Positions 1-8,047 are shown, numbered from the stretch's first letter. The stretch: 64,000 bases of DNA from Chryseobacterium koreense CCUG 49689 (GCF_001045435.1 NZ_LFNG01000001.1:186001-250000), one strand, 5' to 3'. Translations and numbers: made by a program. Notes: generated from the letters alone by a model not told the origin.

Positions 1-18
1 TGTTCATGACGTAAAAAA

Positions 19-51
19 AACTTTGCCAAAGTTCGGAACTTTGGCAAAGTT
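19..51 (-). terminator. Terminator of the ruvX-def-DUF5606 operon
   Basis: A perfect 15-bp inverted repeat (arms 19-33 and 37-51, loop CGG) lies about 36 bases past the stop of the DUF5606 gene. On the minus strand it is followed by eight T residues, the layout of an intrinsic terminator. Confidence 0.85.
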
Positions 52-87
52 GTGCAATTTTATATTTAATTTTTAAACCAAAGTGGT

Positions 88-657
88 CTATCCTTGTTTT
101 CTATGCGTGCTTTTTGGAGCAGATTTTGCGGTTGAAGTTGAAGCCTTCACTTTTGCACCAGCAGGTTTATCTGCCTTTGCCGCAGTTTTTTTAGCAGCGG
201 TTTTCTTTTCTGCTTTCTCTTCGGTTGCAGGTTCTGCCTCTTCTTTACTAGTTTCTTCAGCTTTCACAAAGCTTTCCGGAGTGATGTAACCAGCTTTGTG
301 CAAGATATTGTACCACTGCGCCAATTTCTTGATATCTGAAACATAAACACGCTCTGTATCATAATCCGGTAATGCTTCTAGCATGAATGCCCTCAATTCA
401 GCATCCGAAGATTTATGTGAAATGGTTTCCTTGTACTCTGATTTTTTTGCCACATTCTCAAAAACGTCAAACAAGGGAACCTCTTTATCAAAAGTAAACA
501 TCGCGATGTTGTCCAGCAAACTCACCTGTGATGAATTAGAGATGCTCCCCTTTTTCTTGGTTAAAACATCTTCAATGATGAATCCGTTTTTCAACTGTGA
601 AACTAATTTGAAAAGTCCTGGTTTCCCGGAAATTGAAATTATTTTTTCTAACTGCAT
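88..657 (-). CDS. DUF5606 family protein
   Basis: A 189-residue soluble protein. Residues 1 to about 130 form a conserved region with a start typical of the Bacteroidota family DUF5606. The last 55 residues are a low-complexity tail rich in Lys, Ala, Glu and Thr that resembles charged nucleic-acid- or ribosome-associated tails. No catalytic motif is visible and the function is unknown. It sits 43 bases after def on the same strand and ends before a strong terminator, so it is the last gene of a ruvX-def-DUF5606 operon. That setting suggests a housekeeping role, which is inference. The family name comes from memory of similar sequences. Confidence 0.8.
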   Translation of the reverse strand: MQLEKIISISGKPGLFKLVSQLKNGFIIEDVLTKKKGSISNSSQVSLLDNIAMFTFDKEVPLFDVFENVAKKSEYKETISHKSSDAELRAFMLEALPDYDTERVYVSDIKKLAQWYNILHKAGYITPESFVKAEETSKEEAEPATEEKAEKKTAAKKTAAKADKPAGAKVKASTSTAKSAPKSTHRKQG

Positions 658-700
658 TTTTCTATTTTTTGTTTGATATTATTTGTTTTTGTCTTGATAA

Positions 701-1273
701 TTATTTTGGAAATCGCATTTTGTAGTGCACCGAAACATCACCTTGAGAAATTTTGGACAATTTTCCTTTGACCAATTTTTTCTTCAGGGAACTTAAATGG
801 TCGGTAAAGAGAATTCCTTCGATATGGTCATATTCATGCTGGATGACTCTGGCTCTCATATCGGAAAAAGTGTCGGTATGTTTCACGAAATTTTCGTCGA
901 AATATTCAATCTTCACGGTTTCTTTTCTTTTCACGTCTTCACGAACATCGGGAATGGAGAGACAACCTTCATTGAACTTCCATTCTTCACCGGTTTCTTC
1001 TAAAATTTTGGCATTGATGAAGACTTTCTTAAATTTCAGGAACTCGTCGGCAAGTTCGGCATAGTCCTCATCTTCTGCAAGCGGCGACAAATCCGCGATG
1101 AACAATCGAATGTCCAAACCGATTTGCGGAGCGGCCAAACCGATTCCGTTTGCAGAATTCATGGTTTCAAACATATTTGAAATCAGTTCCTGCAATTGCG
1201 GATAATCTTTATCGATTTCATGGCAGTGCTTCCTCAACATGGAATCGCCAAAAGCTCTAATTGGTAATATCAT
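701..1273 (-). CDS. def: Peptide deformylase
   Basis: Removes the formyl group from the starting methionine of new proteins in the cytoplasm. All three family motifs are present: GLAAPQ (residues 45-50), EGCLS (102-106) and HEYDH (146-150). Cys104, His146 and His150 are the expected metal ligands and Glu147 the catalytic acid. The length of 190 residues is normal. Its ATG overlaps the end of ruvX by four bases (ATGA), so the two are translationally coupled. An insertion of acidic residues around 64-78 (SPLAEDEDYAELADEF) is typical of Bacteroidota enzymes as I remember them. Confidence 0.97.
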   Translation of the reverse strand: MILPIRAFGDSMLRKHCHEIDKDYPQLQELISNMFETMNSANGIGLAAPQIGLDIRLFIADLSPLAEDEDYAELADEFLKFKKVFINAKILEETGEEWKFNEGCLSIPDVREDVKRKETVKIEYFDENFVKHTDTFSDMRARVIQHEYDHIEGILFTDHLSSLKKKLVKGKLSKISQGDVSVHYKMRFPK

Positions 1274-1686
1274 TTTTGTTTTTGCTCTAAATAATTCTGC
1301 AAGATAATCGTGGCACTCACTTTGTCGATTAATGCCTTATCTTCCCTTTTCTTTTTGCTCTTTCCACTTTGCGAGATAAAGAATGATGCCATCTTTGAAG
1401 TAAATCGTTCATCGAAACGGTGCACCATCACCTCTGGAAATTCGTTTTTGAATGTCAAAATAAATTTTTGAATATCGGTTTCCACCTCAGACAAATTTCC
1501 TTTTAAATCTACAGGAAGTCCAATTACGGCGGAATCCACCTGATTTTGAGAAAAATATCTTTTCAAAAAATCAAAAACAGCATCGGTTGAAACGGTTTCC
1601 AATCCACTGGCGATGATTTGCAAATCGTCGGTAACAGCAATTCCACAACGCTTTTTGCCATAATCAATTGCCATTATTTTTCCCAT
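1270..1686 (-). CDS. ruvX: YqgF/RuvX family RNase H-fold nuclease
   Basis: A putative Holliday-junction resolvase-like or pre-16S rRNA processing nuclease with an RNase H fold. The N-terminal strand MAIDYGKKRCGIAV carries the first catalytic Asp, and RFDERFTSK in the C-terminal half is the family signature. The open frame could begin nine bases upstream (MHAM), but a -7 promoter box occupies 1693-1700, so the ATG at 1686 is the better start and gives 138 residues. It is the first gene of the operon with def and DUF5606. In other bacteria the family matures 16S rRNA, which would fit its pairing with def. Confidence 0.93.
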   Translation of the reverse strand: MGKIMAIDYGKKRCGIAVTDDLQIIASGLETVSTDAVFDFLKRYFSQNQVDSAVIGLPVDLKGNLSEVETDIQKFILTFKNEFPEVMVHRFDERFTSKMASFFISQSGKSKKKREDKALIDKVSATIILQNYLEQKQK

Positions 1687-1692
1687 AGCATG

Positions 1693-1700
1693 CAAATTTA
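1693..1700 (-). promoter_or_regulatory. -7 box of the ruvX-def operon
   Basis: TAAATTTG on the minus strand matches the Bacteroidota -7 consensus TAnnTTTG. Transcription should begin about seven bases downstream, at or next to the ATG at 1686, so the mRNA would be leaderless or nearly so. Confidence 0.6.
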
Positions 1701-1829
1701 CAAATATTTGGCTTCGCTTACAAAAAATTGAAAATACTGATATTTATCAAGCTGCAAATCAGCCATATCGACTGAAATGTTTCTAACTTTAAACAAGCAA
1801 AATTTGTTTAATATTAAAAATTGATGTAG

Positions 1830-2870
1830 ATGAAAGCACTAGTATTTAAAGGACCCGGGCAAAAAGAATTGGCAGATTGCCCGAAACCGGTGATTACACA
1901 ACCAACCGATGCGATTGTGAAAATGGTGAAATCCACCATTTGTGGCACCGATCTGCACATTCTGAAAGGCGACGTACCTGCGGTGACACCGGGGAGAATT
2001 TTGGGACACGAAGGAATAGGAATAGTGGAAGAAATTGGAAGCGCAGTGAGCAATTTCAAAAAAGGCGAGAAAGTATTGATTTCCTGCGTCACATCATGCG
2101 GAAAATGCGATAATTGCAAGAAACAGCTCTATGCACACTGCACTGATGGCGGCTGGATTTTAGGACACTTAATAGATGGTACCCAAGCTGAATATGTACG
2201 AATTCCACATGCTGATAACTCGCTTTACCACCTCAAAAACGATGTGGATGAAGAAGGAGCAGTGATGCTAAGCGACATTTTACCTACCGGATTTGAAATT
2301 GGAGTTTTGAACGGCAAAGTCAATCCAGGAGACACCGTGGCTATTATTGGCGCAGGTCCTGTGGGATTTGCGGCTCTGTTGACTGCACAGTTTTTCGCTC
2401 CGGCCAAAATCATCATGGTAGATTTGGACCAACAAAGACTTGAACTTTCCAGAGGTTTTGGTGCAACAGACCTTGTGAACAGCAGTGATGGAAACGTGAT
2501 AGAAAATATCAAAAAAATCGCAGGTCCAGAAGGCGTGGATGTGGCGATTGAAGCAGTAGGAATCCCGGCAACTTTCGATATTTGCCAAAAAATCCTGAAA
2601 CCTGGAGCGCACCTCGCAAACGTGGGTGTTCACGGAAAACCTGTGGAATTGCATATCGAGGAACTTTGGATTAGAAATGTAACCATCACCACTGGATTGG
2701 TCTGTACAAGTACCACTCCAATGCTTTTGAAAAACGTAGAAAGCAAAAGATTGAAACCTGAAAAACTGGTTTCTCACCGATTTGATTTTGCAGATATGAT
2801 GCAGGCTTATGAAGTCTTTGGAAATGCGGCAAGAGAAAAAGCGATGAAGGTGATCATTAATTTCAATTAA
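1830..2870 (+). CDS. Zinc-dependent alcohol dehydrogenase (MDR family)
   Basis: A 346-residue medium-chain dehydrogenase/reductase that should oxidise or reduce a small alcohol/aldehyde or ketone with NAD(P). Cys38, His60 and Glu61 (GHE motif) are the catalytic zinc site. Cys90, Cys93, Cys96 and Cys104 are the structural zinc site. A Rossmann motif GAGPVG lies near residue 173 and an acidic VDLD follows the next strand, which favours NAD over NADP by family experience. It is monocistronic, with a terminator 24 bases after the stop. The substrate cannot be told from sequence. The family also holds isopropanol, threonine and sorbitol dehydrogenases. Confidence 0.92.
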   Translation: MKALVFKGPGQKELADCPKPVITQPTDAIVKMVKSTICGTDLHILKGDVPAVTPGRILGHEGIGIVEEIGSAVSNFKKGEKVLISCVTSCGKCDNCKKQLYAHCTDGGWILGHLIDGTQAEYVRIPHADNSLYHLKNDVDEEGAVMLSDILPTGFEIGVLNGKVNPGDTVAIIGAGPVGFAALLTAQFFAPAKIIMVDLDQQRLELSRGFGATDLVNSSDGNVIENIKKIAGPEGVDVAIEAVGIPATFDICQKILKPGAHLANVGVHGKPVELHIEELWIRNVTITTGLVCTSTTPMLLKNVESKRLKPEKLVSHRFDFADMMQAYEVFGNAAREKAMKVIINFN

Positions 2871-2893
2871 TCTTAATATTTTCTTAATTAACG

Positions 2894-2921
2894 GGAGAAG
2901 TGCCCAACTTCTCCTTTTTTT
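2894..2921 (+). terminator. Terminator after the alcohol dehydrogenase gene
   Basis: GGAGAAGT (2894-2901) and ACTTCTCC (2907-2914) form an 8-bp stem with loop GCCCA, followed by a T run. Confidence 0.85.
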
Positions 2922-2953
2922 ATTTAATTTTATTTATTCAAAATTCAAAAGGG

Positions 2954-3430
2954 ATGAAGACACTTATTTTGGTGCGCCACGCAAAAAGCGACTGGCCGGA
3001 AGATACGGAAGATTTCGACAGACCGCTTGCTGAAAAAGGTTTGGAAGACGCTGTGAAAATGTCCAAATTCATGAAGGATCATCATATAGAAATCCAGAAA
3101 TTTGTGTCGAGTCCTGCAGTTCGCGCTTTGAATACTTGCAAAATCTTCAACCAGGCTTTTGATATTGAAATTACTGAAGATCAAAAGCTCTACAATCCAA
3201 CTGAAAGAAACTTTGAATCCGTGATTTACGGATTGGACGATGGCGTAAATTCTGTGGCGATGTTTTCCCACAACAACGGGATTTCAAACTTTGCCAACAT
3301 GATGTCCGACGAAATTTTCATGTTTCCAACCTGCGGAGTCGCTGGTTTTCAGATCGACACCGATTCTTGGTCTGATTTTGAAAACGCCAAGAAGAAACTT
3401 ATTTTCTTTTATGAACCAAAGAAAATATAG
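2954..3430 (+). CDS. SixA-like histidine phosphatase family protein
   Basis: A 158-residue phosphohistidine-type phosphatase of the phosphoglycerate mutase branch. The start ILVRHAKSDW holds the RHG-like motif with catalytic His9, and FSHNNGIS holds the second His. The size and the RHAKS motif match SixA, which dephosphorylates histidine phosphotransfer domains in E. coli. Whether that is the substrate here is unknown. The frame is open 18 codons further upstream, but those residues (MPNFSFFYLILF...) overlap the terminator region and are not conserved in type, so the ATG at 2954 is chosen. It converges on holA, with only two bases between the stops. Confidence 0.9.
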   Translation: MKTLILVRHAKSDWPEDTEDFDRPLAEKGLEDAVKMSKFMKDHHIEIQKFVSSPAVRALNTCKIFNQAFDIEITEDQKLYNPTERNFESVIYGLDDGVNSVAMFSHNNGISNFANMMSDEIFMFPTCGVAGFQIDTDSWSDFENAKKKLIFFYEPKKI

Positions 3431-3432
3431 AT

Positions 3433-4470
3433 TTACAGCTTCACCTTAATTTTATCCACGTTCAAGATTTTGTAGGTCAGTTCTTTCAGCAGTTCGCCTT
3501 CATCCATATTGATTGCTCCTAATCCCTTGTTCTTCAAATCGATTTCCCTTAAAATCGAAATAATCCGGGTAGCATGTTTGAGGTTGAAATTTCTCGCTGC
3601 TTCCGTGTAATCTTTAATGAAATAGGGATTTATTCCCAGCGTTGATGCAACAACTTGGGGATTTTGACCTACCATGGTGTGAAAAATGACCAAGTTTGAA
3701 AAAAAGTTGTACAAATTCCCGATCATCATTACAAAAGGATTTTGTTTAGGCGTTTTCCCGATGTAGTAGGCAATTCTAAAAGCTGCCGCCTCATCTTTTT
3801 TTCCCAATGCCTTGATCAATTCAAATACATTGAAATCTTTGCTGATGCCGATATTTGCTTCAATCACTTTTTCATCCAGGATTTCGCTGTCTTTCAGAAT
3901 CATTTTCAGTTTGTTCAGCTCGTTGGAAATTCGGGATAAATCCGTCCCGAGATATTCTGAAAGCAAAGTCGGAATATTGGGTTTTGATTTTAAGCCCAGA
4001 TTTTTGATTTCGCCATCGATCCATTTCGGGACCTCGTAATCCCTCATTTTATCGCTCAGGAAAAGCATTTTGCCTTTAGACAAAATTTTGGCGAAAGCCT
4101 TTCTGGAATCCGCTTTTTTATATTTATGGGCAATGACCAAAATGGTGGATTCTACAGGATTTTCCGCATAGATTTTCAGTGCTTCTGCCTCTTTGTCGGT
4201 CATTTTTATTTCCTGCGCTTCCTTCAAGATAATCACTTGCTTATCGCCCATCATCGGAAACTGCCTCGCCAAAGACAACACTTCGAAATACGTGGTGTCT
4301 TTTCCATACACCACGGTTTGGTTGAACGCCTTTTCATCTTCTGTCAAAACATCGTTTTCAAAGGACTTCACCGCAACATCCATGAAAAAAGGCTCTTCAC
4401 CGTGGAAAAAATAAATGGGCAAAAACTCTTTATTTTTAATATTTTTGAGGATTAAATCTAATTCTTTCAT
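3433..4470 (-). CDS. holA: DNA polymerase III delta subunit
   Basis: A 345-residue clamp-loader subunit that opens the beta sliding clamp during replication. The N-terminal signature YFFHGEEPFF (about 20-30) and the domain order of HolA (an AAA-like fold without a working Walker A, then a helical collar domain ending in NMDEGELLKELTYKIL) are recognisable. The length is normal. It starts two bases from the divergent HsdR_N-type gene, so the two promoters must lie inside each other's coding region or the gene is expressed from elsewhere. Confidence 0.93.
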   Translation of the reverse strand: MKELDLILKNIKNKEFLPIYFFHGEEPFFMDVAVKSFENDVLTEDEKAFNQTVVYGKDTTYFEVLSLARQFPMMGDKQVIILKEAQEIKMTDKEAEALKIYAENPVESTILVIAHKYKKADSRKAFAKILSKGKMLFLSDKMRDYEVPKWIDGEIKNLGLKSKPNIPTLLSEYLGTDLSRISNELNKLKMILKDSEILDEKVIEANIGISKDFNVFELIKALGKKDEAAAFRIAYYIGKTPKQNPFVMMIGNLYNFFSNLVIFHTMVGQNPQVVASTLGINPYFIKDYTEAARNFNLKHATRIISILREIDLKNKGLGAINMDEGELLKELTYKILNVDKIKVKL

Positions 4471-4472
4471 AA

Positions 4473-4901
4473 ATGCAGCTCGCGAAACTTAACTTTGAGG
4501 ATACTTTTGACTTTAAAATCAAGACAGACAAAGATAAGTTTTTTATTTATGATTTGGTCCGAAAATCGTGGCTGCATCTCACTCCGGAAGAATGGGTGCG
4601 TCAACATTGGATTCACTATTTTCATTTGAAAAAGGGGAAAAATCTCTCTTCATTGATCCTGGAAAAAAAAATCGAACTGCACGGAACCACGAAAAGAATC
4701 GATTTGCTGGTCACAGAAAAAACCCAGCCGAAAATTTTGGTGGAATGTAAAGCTCCACAAATTAAACTTACCGAAAAAACCTTTGAACAAACCGCGAGAT
4801 ACAATTCGATCGTAGGTGCTGAAGAAATCATTCTCAGTAACGGTTTGCAACATATTTTCGCCAGATTTTCCGATAATAAATATGAATTTTATATACCCTG
4901 A
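4473..4901 (+). CDS. Stand-alone HsdR N-terminal-type (PD-D/ExK fold) protein
   Basis: A 142-residue protein resembling the nuclease domain at the front of type I restriction HsdR subunits. Visible are Asp77 (RIDLLV), Glu91 and Lys93 (ECKAP) in PD-(D/E)xK spacing, and Gln106 with Tyr110 (EQTARY), a QxxxY motif as in RecB-like nucleases. No helicase, HsdM or HsdS gene is near, so it is not part of a restriction system here. It lies head to head with holA with two bases between, and ten bases before the HAD gene. As I recall, this gene is commonly found beside holA in Bacteroidota, which suggests a DNA-metabolism role. The function is unproven. Confidence 0.8.
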   Translation: MQLAKLNFEDTFDFKIKTDKDKFFIYDLVRKSWLHLTPEEWVRQHWIHYFHLKKGKNLSSLILEKKIELHGTTKRIDLLVTEKTQPKILVECKAPQIKLTEKTFEQTARYNSIVGAEEIILSNGLQHIFARFSDNKYEFYIP

Positions 4902-4910
4902 ACTTAAAAT

Positions 4911-5543
4911 ATGATAAAAAAATCAAGTCCTACAAAGAATGTGATTTTCGATTTCGGCGGTGTGGTGATGGATTGGAATCCACGCTATTTTTTCCGGGAT
5001 TATTTTAATGATGATGAAAAGATGGAATATTTTCTGAAAAACATCGCAACAGATGAATGGAATGCGGAACAGGACCGAGGAAGAAGTTTGGCGGAAGGAA
5101 CCGAAATCCTGGTGGCGGAATTCCCGGACTGGGAACAGGAAATACGTGCTTATTATGACAACTGGACCACTATGCTAAAAAGTGACATTCCTGAAAATGT
5201 GGAAGTTTTGAGGAAGCTGGGTGGCTCCAAATATGAACTTTTTGGTCTGACCAACTGGTCTGCCGAAACTTTTCCCTATGCTTTGAAAACCTATGATTTT
5301 TTTGAGATTTTTGATGGAAAAATTGTGGTTTCTGGTATCGAAAAACTCATCAAACCTGATCCGAAAATCTGGGCGGTTTTGATGGAAAGATATGGTTTGA
5401 AAGCTGAAGAATCTGTCTTTATTGACGATAATCCGAAAAATATACACGTGGCGAAATTGCTTGGCTTTACCACCGTTCACGTCACCGAAAACGGAAATCT
5501 CGAAAACGATCTGAGAAATCTGGGTCTGGAATATGCAGGGTAG
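4911..5543 (+). CDS. HAD-superfamily hydrolase (subfamily IA)
   Basis: A 210-residue phosphatase or dehalogenase-like enzyme. Motif I is VIFDFGGVVMDW, with Asp14 as nucleophile. The usual second Asp is replaced by Gly, as is common in the DFGGV branch. Motif II is GLTNWS, motif III is the Lys in LIKPDPKIW, and motif IV is VFIDDNPKN. An alpha-helical cap lies at about residues 25-90. It follows the HsdR_N-type gene by nine bases and is probably co-transcribed with it. The substrate is unknown. Family members act on small phosphorylated metabolites such as FMN or alpha-glucose-1-phosphate. Confidence 0.9.
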   Translation: MIKKSSPTKNVIFDFGGVVMDWNPRYFFRDYFNDDEKMEYFLKNIATDEWNAEQDRGRSLAEGTEILVAEFPDWEQEIRAYYDNWTTMLKSDIPENVEVLRKLGGSKYELFGLTNWSAETFPYALKTYDFFEIFDGKIVVSGIEKLIKPDPKIWAVLMERYGLKAEESVFIDDNPKNIHVAKLLGFTTVHVTENGNLENDLRNLGLEYAG

Positions 5544-5819
5544 GTTTTATTATTGGTGATTATTGATGTTCTGCGTTTTCTCGGGTTTCTTAGCTTTTTA
5601 AAGAGATATTCCTATGGCATTATTTCAATTTCTGGGAACCTATCAAGTGGAATTTCGAAACCAGAAGCTTTTCGGGAAAAAAAGAAAATGCTATCCTGAA
5701 GATTTCCATTAATTGCATTAAATACAAAGCGCCACACCAGACGATCCGCAACCTGAAATAAAAACCCGGACAACTGAACCTGCAGCGATGCAATAAGAAC
5801 AAATTTTGACGAAAATAAA
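5544..5819. other. Intergenic region with a short open remnant
   Basis: No complete gene is visible. On the plus strand 5594-5758 stays open for 55 codons between TAG and TAA, with protein-like wording (for example PIKWNFETRSFSGKKENAIL) but no usable start codon. It could be the tail of a decayed gene or chance. I recognise no family and no strong terminator. Confidence 0.3.
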
Positions 5820-6188
5820 CTAATTTTCAGGTTCTTCCCTATTCACCAAATCCATTGAAAATGCCGGCATACAGATCGCGATGTATTCGCAATTTTCTGA
5901 AAAGGGATTGCTATAGCGGATTCTTGCTCCTCTTTCGATTAAGATACTCTGACCTTTTTCTAATGTGATGATTTCACCATCGATTTCAAACTGCTTTTTT
6001 CCTGCAATCACATAGGTGAATTCATCGAATTCCGGGGTTTGGTGTGGTTCGCTCCAATTTGGTGGTGCAATCATGTGCGCAATGGAAATATTGGAATTTC
6101 CGGTAGAAGTTCCCCATATTTCCTCTATAAGCTTTCCATCGGTGGTCGGTACCACGAAAGGTGATTTTTGAATTCTGTATTTTTTCAT
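5820..6188 (-). CDS. Cupin domain protein
   Basis: A 122-residue single-domain beta-barrel protein. The cupin core runs from about residue 40 (PPNWSEPHQTPEFDEFTYVIAG) to 95 (the segment with ITLEKGQSILIERG). His49 and a Glu in the first motif could bind a metal, but only one His of the usual HxH is present. No second domain, HTH or enzyme signature is visible. The length is that of small sugar-isomerase-like or sensor cupins. It appears monocistronic. The function is unknown. Confidence 0.82.
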   Translation of the reverse strand: MKKYRIQKSPFVVPTTDGKLIEEIWGTSTGNSNISIAHMIAPPNWSEPHQTPEFDEFTYVIAGKKQFEIDGEIITLEKGQSILIERGARIRYSNPFSENCEYIAICMPAFSMDLVNREEPEN

Positions 6189-6206
6189 GAATCAAAAATA
6201 ATGAAA

Positions 6207-6232
6207 AACAGCAGGAAATTCCTGCCGCTGAT
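6207..6232 (-). terminator. Possible terminator after the RHH gene
   Basis: GCAGG (6211-6215) and CCTGC (6221-6225) form a short stem. The minus strand then reads TGTTTTTC. It lies directly beside the stop codon at 6232, so it is weak but plausible. Confidence 0.4.
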
Positions 6233-6414
6233 TATTTTTCTTTTTTGGACTCATCTTTTGCCACCTCTTTCTTTTTTCTTCCGGAACTGAGGAGGTTTTC
6301 ATTCAATAAATACTCGATTTGCCCATTCACGGAGCGAAACTCGTCACTTGCCCACTTTTCCAGAAGTTTGAAAGTAGATTCATCAATTCTTAAAACAAAA
6401 CTTTTTTTTGCCAA
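6232..6414 (-). CDS. Small ribbon-helix-helix (Arc-like) protein
   Basis: Sixty residues. Residues 4-45 (FVLRIDESTFKLLEKWASDE onward) fit a ribbon-helix-helix DNA-binding fold of the Arc/CopG class. The last 15 residues are a Lys/Glu-rich tail. It follows the SPFH gene on the same strand after about 120 bases. In this group an Arc-like gene is often found next to an SPFH/Band 7 gene, as I recall. No toxin gene lies beside it, so a toxin-antitoxin role is not supported. It may regulate the SPFH gene or itself. Confidence 0.78.
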   Translation of the reverse strand: MAKKSFVLRIDESTFKLLEKWASDEFRSVNGQIEYLLNENLLSSGRKKKEVAKDESKKEK

Positions 6415-6535
6415 AACGTTCTATTTTTTTAAGCATGAAGAATTAAAAATTAATTTGGAGCCGCTAACAAATTTGAAATAAATGTAAAATTTCCAAAGCT
6501 GCGATCACCGAATTATTATTTATTCCTATTATTTT

Positions 6536-7402
6536 TTAATTGTACAAAGTTCCCGTGTTCAAAATCGGTTGTGCCGCTTTTTCGCCACAAAGAACTACCA
6601 TTAGGTTAGAAACCATCGCGGCCTTTCTTTCATCATCGAGCTCCACGATATTTTCCTGCGATAATTTTTTCAAAGCCAAATCTACCATTCCCACTGCACC
6701 TTCCACGATTTTGATTCTAGCCGCTACAATTGCAGTGGCTTGTTGTCTCTGTAGCATGGCTCCTGCAATTTCGGAGGCGTATGCAAGATGCGAGATCCTA
6801 GCTTCCTGGATGACGATTCCCGCTTTATGGAGACGCTCGGTCAATTCATTCTCCAAAATCTGGTTGATTTTTTCACCGCCTTCCCTTAGTGTAATGGGCG
6901 CATGATCATCTTCCAAGTTATCATAAGGGAAACTCATCGCCAAATGACGAACCGCCGCTTCGCTCTGCATCTTCACGAAATCGATGTAGCGCTCCACTTC
7001 AAATGCGGCTTTATAAGTATCGCCCACTTTCCACACGATTACGACTCCAATTTCAATGGGGTTTCCCATCTTGTCATTTACCTTCAAGGTTTGTCCCTGT
7101 AAGTTTTCAGAACGAAGCGAGATTTTTTGTGAACTGTAAAAAGGATTGATGAAGAATAACCCATTTTCCTTCACCGACCCCACGTATTTCCCAAAAAAAG
7201 TGAGCACGCGCGAGTGATTTGGATTAATGATCATTAAACCTTTGATGAAAAAGGCAAATGCAACAAAGCAAATAATTCCTAAAATAACGAAAGTTGCGTT
7301 TTGATCAACTCCATTTATTAAGAAATATAATCCCGCCACGAACAGCAACAAACAGATTACTAAAGCGAGATAACCCGACATTGGTTTCAAGATTTTTTCC
7401 AT
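6536..7402 (-). CDS. SPFH (Band 7/prohibitin) domain membrane protein
   Basis: A 288-residue protein with two N-terminal membrane helices (about 9-30 and 35-56), followed by an SPFH domain (about 57-220) that begins IINPNHSRVLTFFGKYVG. A helical tail includes QRQQATAIVAARIKIVEGAV, a segment typical of this branch (stomatin/prohibitin/YqiK-like). Such proteins oligomerise on membranes and organise microdomains or protease access. It lacks an NfeD partner nearby. The role in this organism is unknown. Confidence 0.9.
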   Translation of the reverse strand: MEKILKPMSGYLALVICLLLFVAGLYFLINGVDQNATFVILGIICFVAFAFFIKGLMIINPNHSRVLTFFGKYVGSVKENGLFFINPFYSSQKISLRSENLQGQTLKVNDKMGNPIEIGVVIVWKVGDTYKAAFEVERYIDFVKMQSEAAVRHLAMSFPYDNLEDDHAPITLREGGEKINQILENELTERLHKAGIVIQEARISHLAYASEIAGAMLQRQQATAIVAARIKIVEGAVGMVDLALKKLSQENIVELDDERKAAMVSNLMVVLCGEKAAQPILNTGTLYN

Positions 7403-7485
7403 AATTTTACATGATTAATTGATATTATTTTGATATCATAAAGATATAACAATTTTCTTATCTGACAAAAAAAATTTCAAAAAAA

Positions 7486-7513
7486 AATCCTCTCCAAATA
7501 ATTGGAAAGGATT
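7486..7513 (-). terminator. Terminator of the Cys-rich lipoprotein gene
   Basis: A 12-base stem with one mismatch (arms 7486-7497 and 7502-7513) is followed on the minus strand by a run of T, 37 bases after the stop codon. Confidence 0.75.
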
Positions 7514-7549
7514 TCTCTATATTTTAATTGAATTTTCTAGTAAATTCCA

Positions 7550-7873
7550 CTATTTACAGACCGTGCAATAATTTGCAATGCCACAATCATTGCACATTTT
7601 GCAATTGGCGGCATTAAAATAGTCCGCCTCATTACAGCCATAAACTTTTGCGAAATACTCGTATGCTTTCTGACATTTTGCCGTTCCGGCGGGGATTGGA
7701 ACCGTACTTTTGGTTCCGCCAGGACAAGTAAATGAAAAATCATAGCCCGGAAGTTGTGACGAAGTAGGTGCACTGACTTCTTCATCGTCTCTGCCAAAAA
7801 GGTCTTCAAAACAGCTGACATTTACCAGGGAAACGGCAAAAATAATGGACAGCAGAAAAAATACTTTTTTCAT
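7550..7873 (-). CDS. Putative Cys-rich lipoprotein, function unknown
   Basis: A 107-residue exported protein. The N-terminus MKKVFFLLSIIFAVSLVNVSC is a signal peptide ending at Cys21, which may be the lipidation site, though NVSC is not a perfect lipobox. The mature part holds eight more cysteines (50, 67, 80, 91, 94, 97, 103, 106). The last 17 residues have CxxCxxC and CxxC spacing. In the periplasm or on the cell surface these could form disulphides or bind a metal. I do not recognise the family. The gene has its own terminator and no partner gene. Confidence 0.75.
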   Translation of the reverse strand: MKKVFFLLSIIFAVSLVNVSCFEDLFGRDDEEVSAPTSSQLPGYDFSFTCPGGTKSTVPIPAGTAKCQKAYEYFAKVYGCNEADYFNAANCKMCNDCGIANYCTVCK

Positions 7874-7994
7874 AATCTAGATTTTTAGTGTTGGTAATAT
7901 TTTTATATTAAAGCAAAATTCGCTTATGGTTCTTTTTTACGCAATACCACTTTTGGGTTATTTTTTATTTCGAGAAATGATCAGCAAGCACAAA

Positions 7995-8022
7995 AAATCC
8001 TTTCCAAAAAATTGAAAAGGAT
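7995..8022 (-). terminator. Terminator of the scoA-scoB operon
   Basis: The minus strand reads GATCCTTTTCAATTTTTTGG and then AAAGGATTTTTTG, an imperfect stem followed by six T residues, 26 bases after the scoB stop. Its arms resemble those of the terminator at 7486-7513. Confidence 0.7.
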
Positions 8023-8047
8023 CAGGAGTATTTTGATTTGATTGTTT

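Noticed and set aside
4473-4901. Type I restriction-modification system
   Set aside because: Only an HsdR N-terminal-like domain is present. There is no helicase part, HsdM, HsdS or any other defence gene around it.
6232-6414. RHH protein as the antitoxin of a toxin-antitoxin pair
   Set aside because: No small toxin-like gene lies next to it. The neighbours are an SPFH protein and a cupin.
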